From the NCBI GenBank assembly GCA_034336665.1, contig CM067584.1, forward strand, positions 930,001 through 994,000: 64,000 nucleotides of DNA. The letters run 5' to 3'. This DNA comes from Luscinia megarhynchos. Lineage: Eukaryota; Chordata; Aves; Passeriformes; Turdidae. The position numbers and the translations under genes were made by a program. Shown here one piece after another: positions 1 to 17,500 of the stretch (positions within the stretch are counted from its first letter, which is position 1; each line of letters opens with the position of its first letter). The notes under the pieces were generated by a model that saw only the letters and a list, made by a program, of their open reading frames with translations, did no database searches and was not told the DNA's origin.

Positions 1-371
1 TGGGGACAGGCACTCAGGGATGTGGGAACGAGGACAAGGGGACAGGCAGAAGGTATGGAGGCATGGGAGGGATGGAGTTTTATGGGAACAAGCTTCTGGG
101 GGTGGCAGGGATGGGGTCTGCCTGAGGAGCCAGGGATTATGGACAGGGTGCCCATGCTGGGACCGGCACCTGGGGACGTTTGGGGACAGGGTCTGCATGG
201 GGCCCTAGGAAGGCTGGGAACAGAAGGATGTGGGTTCAGGCAGGAGGGATGGTGGGGATGGGGCTGAATACCTGGGGCTGGTGGCTTAGGGGTCTGGGCA
301 GCTCCAGGGCCCCGGGGGACCTCAGTGATGGGCACCCAACCTGCCGTGCTCACCGTCCTGTCTCCGTGCAG
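1..371. other. Upstream intron or flank of NK-lysin; no coding exon seen
   Basis: The stretch is G-rich and loosely repetitive (gggacagg and gggaac motifs). The open frames here contain no hydrophobic signal peptide and no saposin motif. It is read as the NK-lysin first intron, inferred from the acceptor near 370. Confidence 0.5.
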
Positions 372-930
372 CAGCACAGGCTGCAGCCCCCCCGCCCTGC
401 CAGGGTGACCCAGTGTCCTGGTGCTGGGACATGGCCATGGCCACACACTGTGGATGGGAGCAGCAGTGCCGGGACCTCTGGGACAGCCTGGCCCTGGTGA
501 GCACCCCACCCCCAAGTACTCCAGGGCCACCCAGGAGTCCAGGTGGCCCTGAGGATCTTTGTGTTGTCACAGGGAAATGTGGCTGATGGGGAGAGCGTGG
601 TGCAGGGCAGGGGGATTAAGTGCAGCCAGTGCACCAGGATCCTGAAGAAGATAAAGGCACTGGCAGGTGACGACCCCGATGAGGTGAGGGGTGATGAGGG
701 TCTGGGGAGCCGGACTGGGGGCCCTCTCCCTGTGGCCCCCTGACCCGTGGTGGCTTTGGCAGGCGGCAGTGGCAGCAGCACTGCAGAAGGGCTGCCGGGT
801 GCTGGGCCGAGCCATGGGCAAGCTGTGCAAGCGCTTCGTGAAAAAGTACCAGGACCAGATCACCGAGGCGCTGCAGAACGGAGACATGCCCCAGGACGTC
901 TGCACTGCCATGGGCTTCTGCCGGTCCTGA
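372..930 (+). CDS. GNLY: NK-lysin / granulysin precursor, 3' part (signal-peptide exon not in window)
   Basis: This is a saposin-like cytolytic peptide precursor of cytotoxic lymphocytes, stored in granules and active on microbial membranes (family knowledge). Exons seen: about 372-496 (acceptor AG could also be at 374 or 379), 573-683 and 763-930; junctions after 496 and 683 are phase 0. The first exon carries a saposin-A-like motif (CQGDPVSWC, then ATHC and QQC). Exons 2 and 3 form one saposin-B domain with the six expected cysteines: IKCSQC, KGC, KLC, DVC and GFC. The domain is Lys/Arg-rich (ILKKIK, KLCKRFVKK), as expected for NK-lysin. Stop TGA is at 928-930. A GTCAGT donor at 936 and an acceptor at 1478-1479 suggest an intron in the 3'UTR, with the last exon running from 1480 past AATAAA at 1560-1565. 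No signal peptide is visible in 1-371, so exon 1 is probably to the left. Expression needs RNA support. Confidence 0.86.
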
Positions 931-954
931 GCACAGTCAGTGCCCAGCTCTGTA

Positions 955-1310
955 CTGATCCTACATCCTGTGGGCTGATCTTGCACTCTGCATCCTGCAT
1001 CCTGTGTCCTGCACCCCGCATCCTGCATCCTGATCCCATACCCCGTGTTCTGCACCCCACATCCCGATCCTACATCCTGCATGCTGCACCATGTCCTGCA
1101 CCCTGCATCGCAATCCCATACCCCGTCCTGCACCCTACAACCTGATCCTGAGCCCGCATCCTGCACCCATATCCTGATCCTGCACCAAATATCCTGCACC
1201 CCATGTCCCAGTGCTGCAGTGTCCTGAACCCTGATCCTGCACTCCACATCCTGATCCCATATCCCTTCTCTGTGTCCTACACTTTGCACCCCACGTCTGC
1301 ACTCCACACC
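955..1310. repeat. Degenerate C/T-rich minisatellite (cctgcaccc / catcctgatcc) in NK-lysin 3'UTR intron
   Basis: Units of roughly 8-16 bp built on 'atcctgca' and 'ccctgcatcc' recur across the stretch with many substitutions. It sits between the putative UTR donor at 936 and the terminal-exon acceptor at 1478. Confidence 0.75.
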
Positions 1311-1559
1311 TGCTAGGGGGGTGAGAGTGTGCTTGACATTTCTGAACTGTCCCTGCTGCAGCTCTGTAGGATGGGGGTGAGCCAGGTCACCCCAAAGTGC
1401 ATTGTGGAGCAGGGGGAAGGCTAAAGAAGCTGCTTCCGCTGGCCCCCGACTCACCCTGAACTCTTTCCTTTCTGCACAGACACAGCCCTGAGTGCCCCCC
1501 AAACCCCTACGCCCTTCCAGCCCCGATGCCCCTGCAGCCCAGCCATCCCTCTCCCACAC

Positions 1560-1565
1560 AATAAA
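1560..1565 (+). terminator. GNLY: Polyadenylation signal AATAAA of NK-lysin
   Basis: A canonical AATAAA lies about 80 bp into the predicted terminal non-coding exon that starts at 1480. A GT-rich segment follows at about 1586-1600 (tcttgtttgtct), consistent with a downstream element. Confidence 0.75.
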
Positions 1566-1599
1566 GTCGCTCCTCTGGCTCCACGGTCTTGTTTGTCTG

Positions 1600-3410
1600 C
1601 CCTGGGAGACACAGTGACAAAGGGCAGATGGCACCAGGCACTGGCAGAGGACAGTCTGGCCTGGCCTGCCCCCAGCAGCACCAAGGTGACACCAAAGGTG
1701 CCAGCAGTAGTGTGGGGATGTGTCCCATGTGGGTTGGAGTCAGTGGTTCCCTCCACACACCTGGGTGGTCCTGACTGTCACTGTTCCTTCACTGTGCACC
1801 AGCAAGCCCCCATGCCTGGCTCTGCATCTGTCCCTGCACTTGGCAGTGTCACTTGTCACCCACTTGTCACCAGCACGTGGGCTTGGGATCATCCTCACTG
1901 TCCCCAACACTGGCATTGGCACTGTCCCAGCTGAGGACAGGGAATCCCTTCTTCAGTCCTAGCCAATCAGAGCACAGGGAATCCCACACTTTTTTTTTTT
2001 TACTTTTTTTTTTTCTTTAATTCCAGCCAATTGGAGTGCAGGGAACCTCTTCTGTTTGCCCCCTCTTTATTGGAACAGAGAGACTGCAGGTCTCTGAGGG
2101 CTGCCACAATCAGAGATCAAGGATGTCTTTCTGGTGCAAACCAATGAGAGCACAGGGAATCCTGCTGGCTGAGGGCTGTGGCCAATCTGAGCACACAGAA
2201 ATCCACTTCTGGCCATGGCCAATGTGCACAAGAAGCTCTGGTGCTGCTGGCTGCAGCCAGTCAAAACAAAGGGGATCCTGCTGGCTGAGGGCTGCTGCCC
2301 GGCAGAGCAGAGGCATCCCTGTCCCCTCCTGCAATGAGCTGTGGGGATCCCAGTGCTACCCATGCACACAGGGGCTTCAGGAGCAGCACTGCTGGGGGCT
2401 TTGTCCCTTGGGGTGACACAGGCACCCCCTGCATCCCCAGCCCCTCAACGCGCACCCCCCAGCCATGGGGTGACCCTGCACTTTGTGAGGACACCAAGAC
2501 CCCTTGGTAGTCCCAGCCCCCCAGGCTGGCCCCACACCCTGTGGTGATCCAGTCCCTCCAGGTAGTCCTGGATGCCCAAGAGTCACTCCAGCACCCTGAG
2601 ATGTCCCTAGGTGCCAGGTGCCTCCATGTCCCAGGTGACTCCAGACCCATGCAGTGGCCCAAATATCACAGATACAACCCTGGACAACCAAGGCAGCCCA
2701 TGCCATGGGCTAACCCCACACCCCCAGGGCTGACCCCAATGCGCCCCGACCCTGGAGTGCCCCAAACTCTCAAAGGGATCCCAACATCCTGTGGTGTCCC
2801 AGGAGGACCCCTCCACACCTGGGGTGCTCCAGACCCTCAGAGTGGTCCAAAACCCTGGGTTGCTTCCAGAGCCTTCAGGGAACCACAATATGCTCCAGTA
2901 CTGCCAGATCCTTAGAGAAACTCGAACACCCTGGGGTGCCCATGACCCCCAGAGGGACGCCACTACTCTGCTCCAGACCCTCTGGTGAACTCAAATCTCT
3001 AGGGGTGCCCCAGACATTTCAGGGAACATGGGTGGGGACATGGCTGGAGGGGATCCCCCCAGTATGCCCCCCTCCATCTGGCCCATTTCTGGTGCACTCT
3101 GGCCAGCCTCTGCACCAGGGATCACTGTTCAGGAGCTCCTCTACCCTGACATCCCCCCCAAAGTACCCTCAAAGAGCCCCTTATCTCTAGGCCAACCCCC
3201 TTGGGGGGGCTTTCCCCATGCAAAGGGGCTGGGGTGCACTGGAGCCCCCCTTGCTGCAGCTGTGTGAGGATGGGGGAGGGGGTGAGGGCACGGGAAGCTC
3301 CTTGGCTGCCCCATACGTGTGGGGCATCCCCATGGGGGTCTCTCTTACCAGCACGGGGAGAGAGGCACGAGGAGCACTGGCCCAAACGGCCCCAGAGAAG
3401 TCCACACACA
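1600..3410. other. Intergenic interval between NK-lysin and GCK; no gene recognised
   Basis: Besides the CCAAT array, 2380-3030 consists of C-rich, roughly 20-40 bp degenerate repeats (ctccagaccctcagag, ggggtgccccaga). No open frame resembles a known protein. In mammals MYL7 lies on this side of GCK, but I see no EF-hand or myosin light chain exon on either strand. Confidence 0.6.
1955..2310. repeat. Degenerate tandem repeat carrying several CCAAT motifs
   Basis: Related segments (agccaatcagagcacaggga, then variants with 'gggaatcctgctggctgagg') recur at spacings of about 35-65 bp. CCAAT occurs at 1963, 2026, 2141, 2182 and 2219, with a decayed copy near 2106. A T-rich tract interrupts the array at about 1990-2015. 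Confidence 0.6.
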
Positions 3411-3415
3411 CCCCG

Positions 3416-3421
3416 TTTATT
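3416..3421 (-). terminator. GCK: Polyadenylation signal of GCK (TTTATT on + strand)
   Basis: The reverse complement reads AATAAA, 96 bp downstream of the GCK stop codon, giving a short 3'UTR of roughly 120 nt. No competing signal is seen before the intergenic repeats. Confidence 0.7.
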
Positions 3422-3516
3422 GGGGGGCCGGAGCCGCCTCCTTCCCACGTCAGTGTCTGCTCCCACAGCACTCCGAGCAGGACCACCGGCCCCTGCCACC
3501 CCGCTCTGAGTCCAGC

Positions 3517-10561
<7,045 letters not shown>

Positions 10562-11990
10562 GGGGGCAGGTGGCGGGGTGGGGTGGGCTACGGGCCAAGC
10601 CGTGCCCCCCTCAGCCCCTGTGTCCCCACCGTGGTGCCTGGCCCGGGGGAGCCCCCTGCCCTGTCCTGGAGGGTGTCCGGCAGGCTCTGGGCTGCTCCGT
10701 CCCTCGCTCCGTCCCTCGCTCCACGCGCGGATGCTCCACTTTCGCTGTGTTATCTCATCTGACGCTCCGGTCCAGCACCCGTGAGGGAGTCCCGATGCCC
10801 CCAGGCCTCAAGCGGAGGAAAAGGAAACGGGGCCCGGGGCCCTGGTGGGATCAGCCCTGTCGCCCCACATCCTTTGCTCCGGAGGGTTCCGCTCTCGCTC
10901 TCCTGCTCGCTTCCTCAACGTGTCAATAAATCCGCGGGTGGTGTTGGCGCGGGGGTCCCAGCCCAGCGCAGCAGGTTCCGGCACCCCGCCGCGACCCCCC
11001 GGTGTGCCGGCGAGGCTCGGCCAGGACCCTCCCCGCGGGGGCCGCTGGCCCCGTCACGCGAAGCACCACGCCCCGGGTCACCCGTGTCCCCGTTGTCATA
11101 CCAACGGCTCGATGGTGGTGGCAAGCACTCCACCGGCCGGCTTGGCAACCGGCGTGCTCCCATGGAGACCGCGGACACAGCGCGGCCTACAGACACCCGC
11201 GGAGGGGCGAGGGCGGCGGGGAAGCGCTCCGAGCCCCCGGGATGGGAACGGATCCAGTGGTGCTGGATTGACACCCGGCGTCGCAGCAGATCGGGGATGG
11301 GTGCTGGGTTTGAGGACGGGGATGGAGCCACGCCATCCCCCCGGTGTTGTGGAAACAGGGCACTATGGAGGTCCAGATGGGATGAGGAACACTCTAGGCA
11401 ATGGGTGCTCCCCAAAACCTCCTGGTGTTGGTCTGCGGCAGCATCTCCTCAGACGCAGAGCCGAGGAGGATCTTCTGGAAGCCCCGATGGGTGTTAGGGG
11501 TGCAGCCCCCTGGGGGACTGCGGGGAGGGCAGAGCAGGGATCCCCCCTCGGTGATGCGGTCACCCCACCGTGCCTCACCGGCCCTGCGCAGGGGGGTACC
11601 GGGGGGCACAGGCGGGCTCTGGCAGCCCTGCCCCTGCGCTGGGGCACACCCACAGGGGTCCCCACAGCTCTGAGCGGTCCGAAACCCAGCCCTCGTCAGT
11701 GTATCTCCACCACGGGGCAGAACCGCCCCACGGAAGGGTCCCCATTCCACAGGTGTCCCCCAGCATGCAGGGAAGGCTGTTCCCCTCGGGGGGCGCCTTC
11801 TCAGAGAGGATCCCCACACTGATAGGGAGCGGCTCTCGCACAGGGGAGTGTCACCCCACAGAGGGACCCCCGTCCCACACAGGGGGGTCCTGCCCCACAC
11901 AGGGGCGCCCGCGCCGCCGCGGGAGAGCCGGGCGGGAGCAGCGCCCCCTGCTGGCCGCCTGAGGAACGAACGCCGCGCCGTGACGCCAGG
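10562..11990. promoter_or_regulatory. Head-to-head GCK/YKT6 interval, CpG-rich, with presumed GCK upstream promoter
   Basis: GCK initiates leftward from just above 10561 and YKT6 transcription starts rightward near 12.1 kb, so both 5' flanks share this stretch. CpG density is high, especially from 10900. No coding exon is recognised. An RFX X-box-like palindrome (gttgtcataccaac) is at 11092-11105. No TATA box is evident at the GCK start. Confidence 0.55.
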
Positions 11991-11994
11991 GCGG

Positions 11995-12204
11995 CGCTGA
12001 TTGGTGCCCGGCTGGCACCGCAGAGCGGCGGAGGGGGCGGGCGGTGATTGGTCAGGAGGCCAAGGGGGCGGGACGAGCCTGGCGCGTGCGCAGTGTGGGA
12101 AGAGTCCCGTGGCAGTGCCGGCACTTCCGGCCGCCGCGTTCCACTTCCGGGTCGCGCCATCGCCCCTCGGCCGCCGCCTGCGCTGAGCCGCGACCGCAGC
12201 GTCG
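11995..12204 (+). promoter_or_regulatory. YKT6: YKT6 promoter and putative non-coding first exon
   Basis: A TATA-less, CpG-rich housekeeping promoter: inverted CCAAT (gattgg) at 11999-12004 and 12046-12051, GC boxes near 12034-12042 and 12063, and two ETS sites (cttccgg) at 12124-12130 and 12144-12150. A donor-like G|GTACCG at 12204/12205 suggests a non-coding exon joined to the ATG exon, whose acceptor (ccttttccccag) ends at 14502. The transcription start is inferred, not seen. Confidence 0.6.
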
Positions 12205-12224
12205 GTACCGGGGCGGGCTGGGGG

Positions 12225-13806
12225 CTGTACTGGGGGGGTCTGTACTGGGGGCTGCACTGGGGGGTCTGTACTGGGGGGCTGCACTGGGGGGTCTGTACTG
12301 GGGGTTGTACGGGGGGTCTGTACTGGGGGGGCTGCACTGGGGGCTGCACTCGGGGGGTCTGTACTGGGGGTTGTACTGGGGGTTGTACTGGGGGGTCTGT
12401 ACTGGGGGGCTGTACGGGGGGGCTGTACTGGGGGGTGGTACTGGGGGGGTCTGTACTGGGGGCTGCACTGGGGGGTCTGTACTGGGGGGGCTGTACGGGG
12501 GGCTGTACTGGGGGTGGTACTGGGGGGGTCTGTACTGGGGGGCTGCACTGGGGGGGTCTGTACTGGGGGGGTTGTACTGGGGGGTTGTACTGGGGGGGTC
12601 TGTACTGGGGGGCTGTACGGGGGGGCTGTACTGGGGGGGCTGCACTGGGGGGCTGTACTGGGGGGTTGTACTGGGGTCTGCACTGGGGGCTGCACTGGGG
12701 GGCTGTACCGGGGGGGCTGTACTGGGGGGCTGCACTGGGGGGGCTGTACTGGGGGGCTGTACGGGGGGGCTGTACTGGGGGGTTGTACTGGGGGGGGGGC
12801 TGCACTGGGGGGCTGCACTGGGGGGCTGCACTGGGGGGGTTGTACTGGGGGGTTGTACTGGGGGGCTGCACTGGGGGGGCTGCACTGGGGGGCTGTACTG
12901 GGGGGCTGTACTGGGGGTTGTACTGGGGGTTGTACTGGGGGGCTGTACTGGGGGGCTGTACTGGGGGTTGTACTGGGGGCTGTACGGGGGGGCTGTACTG
13001 GGGGGTTGTACTGGGGGGGCTGTACTGGGGGGCTGTACTGGGGGGGCTGCACTGGGGGGCTGTACTGGGGGGCTGTACGGGGGGCTGTACTGGGGGTTGT
13101 ACTGGGGGGCTGTACTGGGGGTTGTACTGGGGGCTGCACTGGGGGTTGTACTGGGGGCTGTACTGGGGGGCTGTACGGGGGGCTGTACTGGGGGGCTGCA
13201 CTGGAGGTTGTACTGGGGGGGCTGTACTGGGGGTTGTACTGGGGGGCTGTACTGGGGGGGCTGTACTGGGGGGGCTGTACTGGGGGGCTGCACTGGGGGG
13301 TTGTACGGGGGGCTGTACTGGGGGGCTGCACTGGAGGTTGTACTGGGGGGGCTGTACTGGGGGTTGTACTGGGGGGGGCTGTACTGGGGGGTTGTACTGG
13401 GGGCTGCACTGGGGGGCTGTACTGGGGGGCTGTACTGGGGGGGCTGCACTGGGGGGGGCTGTACTGGGGGGCTGCACTGGGGGGCTGTACTGGGGGGCTG
13501 TACTGGGGGGTTGTACTGGGGGCTGTACTGGGGGGGTTGTACTGGGGGTTGTACTGGGGGGCTGTACTGGGGGGTCTGTACTGGGGGGCTGCACTGGGGG
13601 CTGCACTGGGGGGTCTGTACGGGGGGGTCTGTACTGGGGGTTGTACTGGGGGGCTGCACTGGGGGCTGTCTTGGGGGGCTGTACTGGGGGGGCTGTACTG
13701 GGGGGCTGTACTGGGGGGGGCTGTACTGGGGGGCTGTCTGCGGGGGGCTGTACTGGGGGGCTGTACTGGGGGTTGTACTGGGGCCTGCACTGGGGGCTGC
13801 ACTGGG
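12225..13806. repeat. G-rich 11-13 bp minisatellite (CTGTACTGGGGGG)n, about 125 copies, in YKT6 5' intron
   Basis: Units CTGTACTGGGGG with T/C variation (ttgtact, ctgcact, ctgtacg) and 4-8 G runs recur across about 1.58 kb. Every unit has a G run, so the + strand (the YKT6 sense strand) could form G-quadruplexes almost anywhere. The long open frames here on both strands are products of the repeat unit. Confidence 0.97.
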
Positions 13807-13901
13807 GGCTCTGGGTCGTGCTGAATCAGTCGCGGGGGAACTGGGCTGTCCAGGGGAAGGTGGGGCTGGGCCAGCTGGGCTAACTGGGGGCCGAGGGCTG
13901 G

Positions 13902-14203
13902 GTTGTACCGGGTTGTACCGGGCTGTACCGGGCTGTACCGGGTTGTACCGGGTTGTACTGGGTGGTACCGGGTGGTACCGGGTGGTACTAGGTTGTACCG
14001 GGCTGTACCGGGTGGTACCGGGTTGTACCGGGTTGTACCGGGCTGTACCGGGCTGTACCGGGTTGTACCGGGCTGTACCGGGTTGTACTGGGTTGTACCG
14101 GGTGGTACCGGGTTGTACCGGGTTGTACCGGGTTGTACCGGGTTGTACCGGGCTGTACCGGGTTGTGCCCGGGCTGTACCGGGCTGTACCGGGCTGTACC
14201 GGG
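13902..14203. repeat. 10-bp minisatellite (GGTTGTACCG)n, about 30 copies
   Basis: An almost perfect 10-bp period with T/C and T/G variants (ggctgtaccg, ggtggtaccg). It shares the TGTAC core with the adjacent 12-13 bp array, so the two are probably related. Confidence 0.97.
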
Positions 14204-14520
14204 GAGTGGCCGCGTTACACTGCATGCAGAGGCTGGGTTTCGCTGAGTTGTACTGGGGTAGCTGCTGGGTTACACCTGGCCGGCTGGGACAGGTAAGGAC
14301 AGGGGCTGGTTGGGCTGGGCGGGAGTCAGGATGAGGAGTCAGGCGCGGCTCCGGGGGGGAGGGGGGTTCTGACTGACTGGGGTGGCATGTAAAGGGTGGA
14401 AGGAGGGTTTGGGGGGAGCCCCAGGCGCAGGGGTGGCACAGGGGGGTCCGAGGGTGTTCTAGCCCCTGCACGGCCTCAGTCCCAACCCTTCCTTTTCCCC
14501 AGGCCCACAGAGCTGCCACG

Positions 14521-17500
14521 ATGAGGCTCTACAGCCTAAGTGTCCTTTACAAAGGTGACTCCAAAGTGCATTTGCTCAAAGCTGCCTATGATGTGTCCAC
14601 CTTCAACTTTTTTCAGAGAGCCAGGTGGGTGCCGGGCAGCTGGAACCTCTGGGGGGAAATTGCTTCTGTGTGCCCTAGGCTGGCATGTGGCTCAGGCAGG
14701 ACCTTGGGGAGGGTAAGCAGAAGCTTTTGGTAGGTTTTCTGTCCCGCTGGCAGCTCCTGAGAACCTCCTGAAGCTGTAAAACAAAGCAGGAACATGCTGT
14801 GGATACAGGTTGTTCCTAGTACCTGCTTTAAATGGTAAAGGAGTTATGAAATTCCTCTGGGACCCAAATTTTCCATGCCAAGACTTTATGAGCCTCAGAC
14901 ACATTTGGTTCCGTAATTCCAGGGGTGAAGGGGAAAGAGTGAAGCAAGACTGCCTTAAAAAGCTCTTTCTTATCCAAATGTGCGAGTGGGACGTGGAGCA
15001 GTGCCAGCAGGTGACGTCAGCTCCAAGCCCAAAACACTCTCTAGCTGCAGCTCTTTTCTTCCAAAATCCTGAGGAAAATTCCCTGTGTGGCTGTGCTGTG
15101 GGCTTCCACCACAGCAGGCTGTGTCTCTGCTTAAAGAAAAGTCTGGGATTTCGGGAAGAGCAGTGAAGTTTGGGGAGGGGGGTCGTGTGGGCATGTCAGC
15201 CTTGCAGCTCTTCCCGGGATTGATGCTTGTCCCAGGCTTATTCACAGGTGATGCTCAGAGGGCCTGCAACAGCTTGGCCCAGGTCTGGTGTTTAAGGTGT
15301 GTTCAGTTGATGTTTGGAGTTCCCAGAGAGGTGGGTTGAAGGGTTGGAGTTGGGATAGCAGGGCCGTGGCTCCTGGGAGCTGTGGAACCTGCTGGGCAGG
15401 AGCATAGGGCTGGGCTGTGCCAGTGCCTCATGTCTGCTGAACATCTGCCAAGGAATTTGGCAGGGTCAGGAAGGCAGAGGGAAGTATTGAGTGGGCAGCT
15501 CCTTCTGGAATACTGGGAAATAAAAGCAGTATTCCCAGTGGAAGAGCTGTCCTTGAAGAAGATACACACTGGGACCTTACTGACACATGGCTGGACTCAA
15601 TGTTCTTAAATGTTTTTTGCATCATATGTATGAAACTGTGGGGTCATGGTGGGGGCTGTGGCTGACATCAGATCCCTCTGCTTGGAGGAAGGCATCCCTG
15701 CTCCCTCTCTGTCCAAGAAGGGATGTTCAGAATGTTCAGGAATCCTTGGGCTGGACTCTGCAGTGCCTGAAAGCCCCAATAGCCCAGAGTCTCCTGGAAC
15801 TGGTGTCCAGATCTGGGAGGAATGCAGATCCCTCCAAGGGATGTAAACTCCCCTGGAATTGCTTCCAGCCGTGGGGGGCCATCAGAAAACCCTGGTCTTT
15901 GCCATGCCAGTGTCTATGTGCAGTGACATTTCCTTGGTACCATGTCACATCCCAGGCAGGAGCTGTCCCACTCCTTGGTGTTTGGCAAACTCTGTAACCT
16001 GATCCCTGATAAATATTTCTTCCTGGGATTATCCAGCAGAACTGGAGAATGTGTTGCCTCACATTGGCTAATCCCAGCGTGCCCAGGATGTGGTGTTTTG
16101 GAAACAGGTTTATTTTACTCCTGCTCATTATTTTTGGCCTTTTTTGCTTTGCTGTGGGTTGACGAGGGATCACTGAGTAGCCTGTTGGACAAGCCTGATC
16201 CTGGGCTCAGGAATGTTTTCCAAACTTAGAGCAAGTCTGGCTGAAGGATATTCTTTAACTTTGACCCACAGTGGTGGCTGAGTGCCTGGGGGGGTCAAAC
16301 ATCCCCCTGGGATGGGGAGGATGTCCCTGTCCTGGGCTCATCCCCAGCATGGGAAGGGGAGTTCTGCCCCTGTGACTCACTCAGGTAAAACCCTACCTAC
16401 AGAGCTGCCTCAGGCTCTGGGACTTGAGTCAGCAGTGCCCTGGCAGCTGGGACAGCATCCCTGTCCTGGCATTGACCAGGGAGAGATTATCCTGCTCTGC
16501 CCTGCATTGAGGGGGCCTCACCTCGAGTCCTGGGGCAGGTTTGGGCATGACAATATAAAAAAAGACATTAAGGCATTGGAAAGCATGCAGAGGAGGTCAC
16601 AAGGATGGGGAAGGGTCTGCAGGGCCCATGTGGGAAGTGTCTGAAGGCATTTCATGTATTCTGCTGGAGGGGATTGAGGGGAGACCTCACTGTGCTCCTC
16701 AACATCCTCCCGAGGGGCAGCAGAGAAGCAGCTCCTGTCTCTGCTCTCTGTGACCAGTGACAGGGCCCAGGGAGTGGCTGGAGCTGTGTCAGGGGAGGGT
16801 TAGGTTGGATATCAGGAAAAGATTTTTTCCCTCAACAGGTGTTTAGGCACTGAGGAGGTTCTCCAGGGTGGTGGTCACAGCAGGAAACCTCAGTTCAAGA
16901 AGTTTTGGACAGTGCTCTCAGGGACAGGGTGGGATGGTTGGGGTGTTCTGTACGCAGGCAGGGGTTGGACTCCATAATCCTGATGGGTCCCTTCCCATTC
17001 AGTGTGTTTTATGATTCTATTATTCTAGTGGAAGATTCTTGTCAGCAGGGGGTAGAATGGGATAGTCTTCCAACCCAAATCATTCCACCATGAAGCTGGG
17101 CACCAGGTGTTGGCCAGGCAGAGCCAGGTTCAGTGGCATTTTTGCTTTCTGCTAAATCTCCAAAAAGGAAGTTCAGCTCAAGGACACAAGTCTGTCACTG
17201 CAGCTTGAGGGCTCTGGATGCTGCCCTGGGTCTGAGTGGTGGCTGGAGGTATCTGTTTGAGGGTTGCCACTTGTCAGAGGTTCAGGGTCCAGCCTCCTCC
17301 CCAAGAAAAACCCACCAGACATGGGGGCTGGGTTGGAGGGCTTTGTTGCCCCGGGGAGGTGTGGGGTGGCTGCTGTCCCCAGCAGTGCCCCAGCCTGGCT
17401 GTGTCCCCGCAGTGTGCAGGAGTTCATGACGTTCACGAGCCAGCTGATCACGGAGCGCTCGGCGCTGGGCAGCAGGGCCTCGGTCAAGGAGCAAGGTGAG

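Noticed and set aside
1600..3410. Possible MYL7 between NK-lysin and GCK
   Set aside because: No EF-hand loop or light-chain-like exon in any frame on either strand; the interval is repeat-like.
11394..14519. A 1041-codon open frame on the minus strand rich in Pro, Gln and Thr, and a 750-codon Gly/Leu/Tyr-rich frame on the plus strand
   Set aside because: Both are translations of the CTGTACTGGGGG and GGTTGTACCG arrays, which lack stops in several frames at once. There is no non-repeat domain, and the YKT6 promoter and 5' intron lie here.
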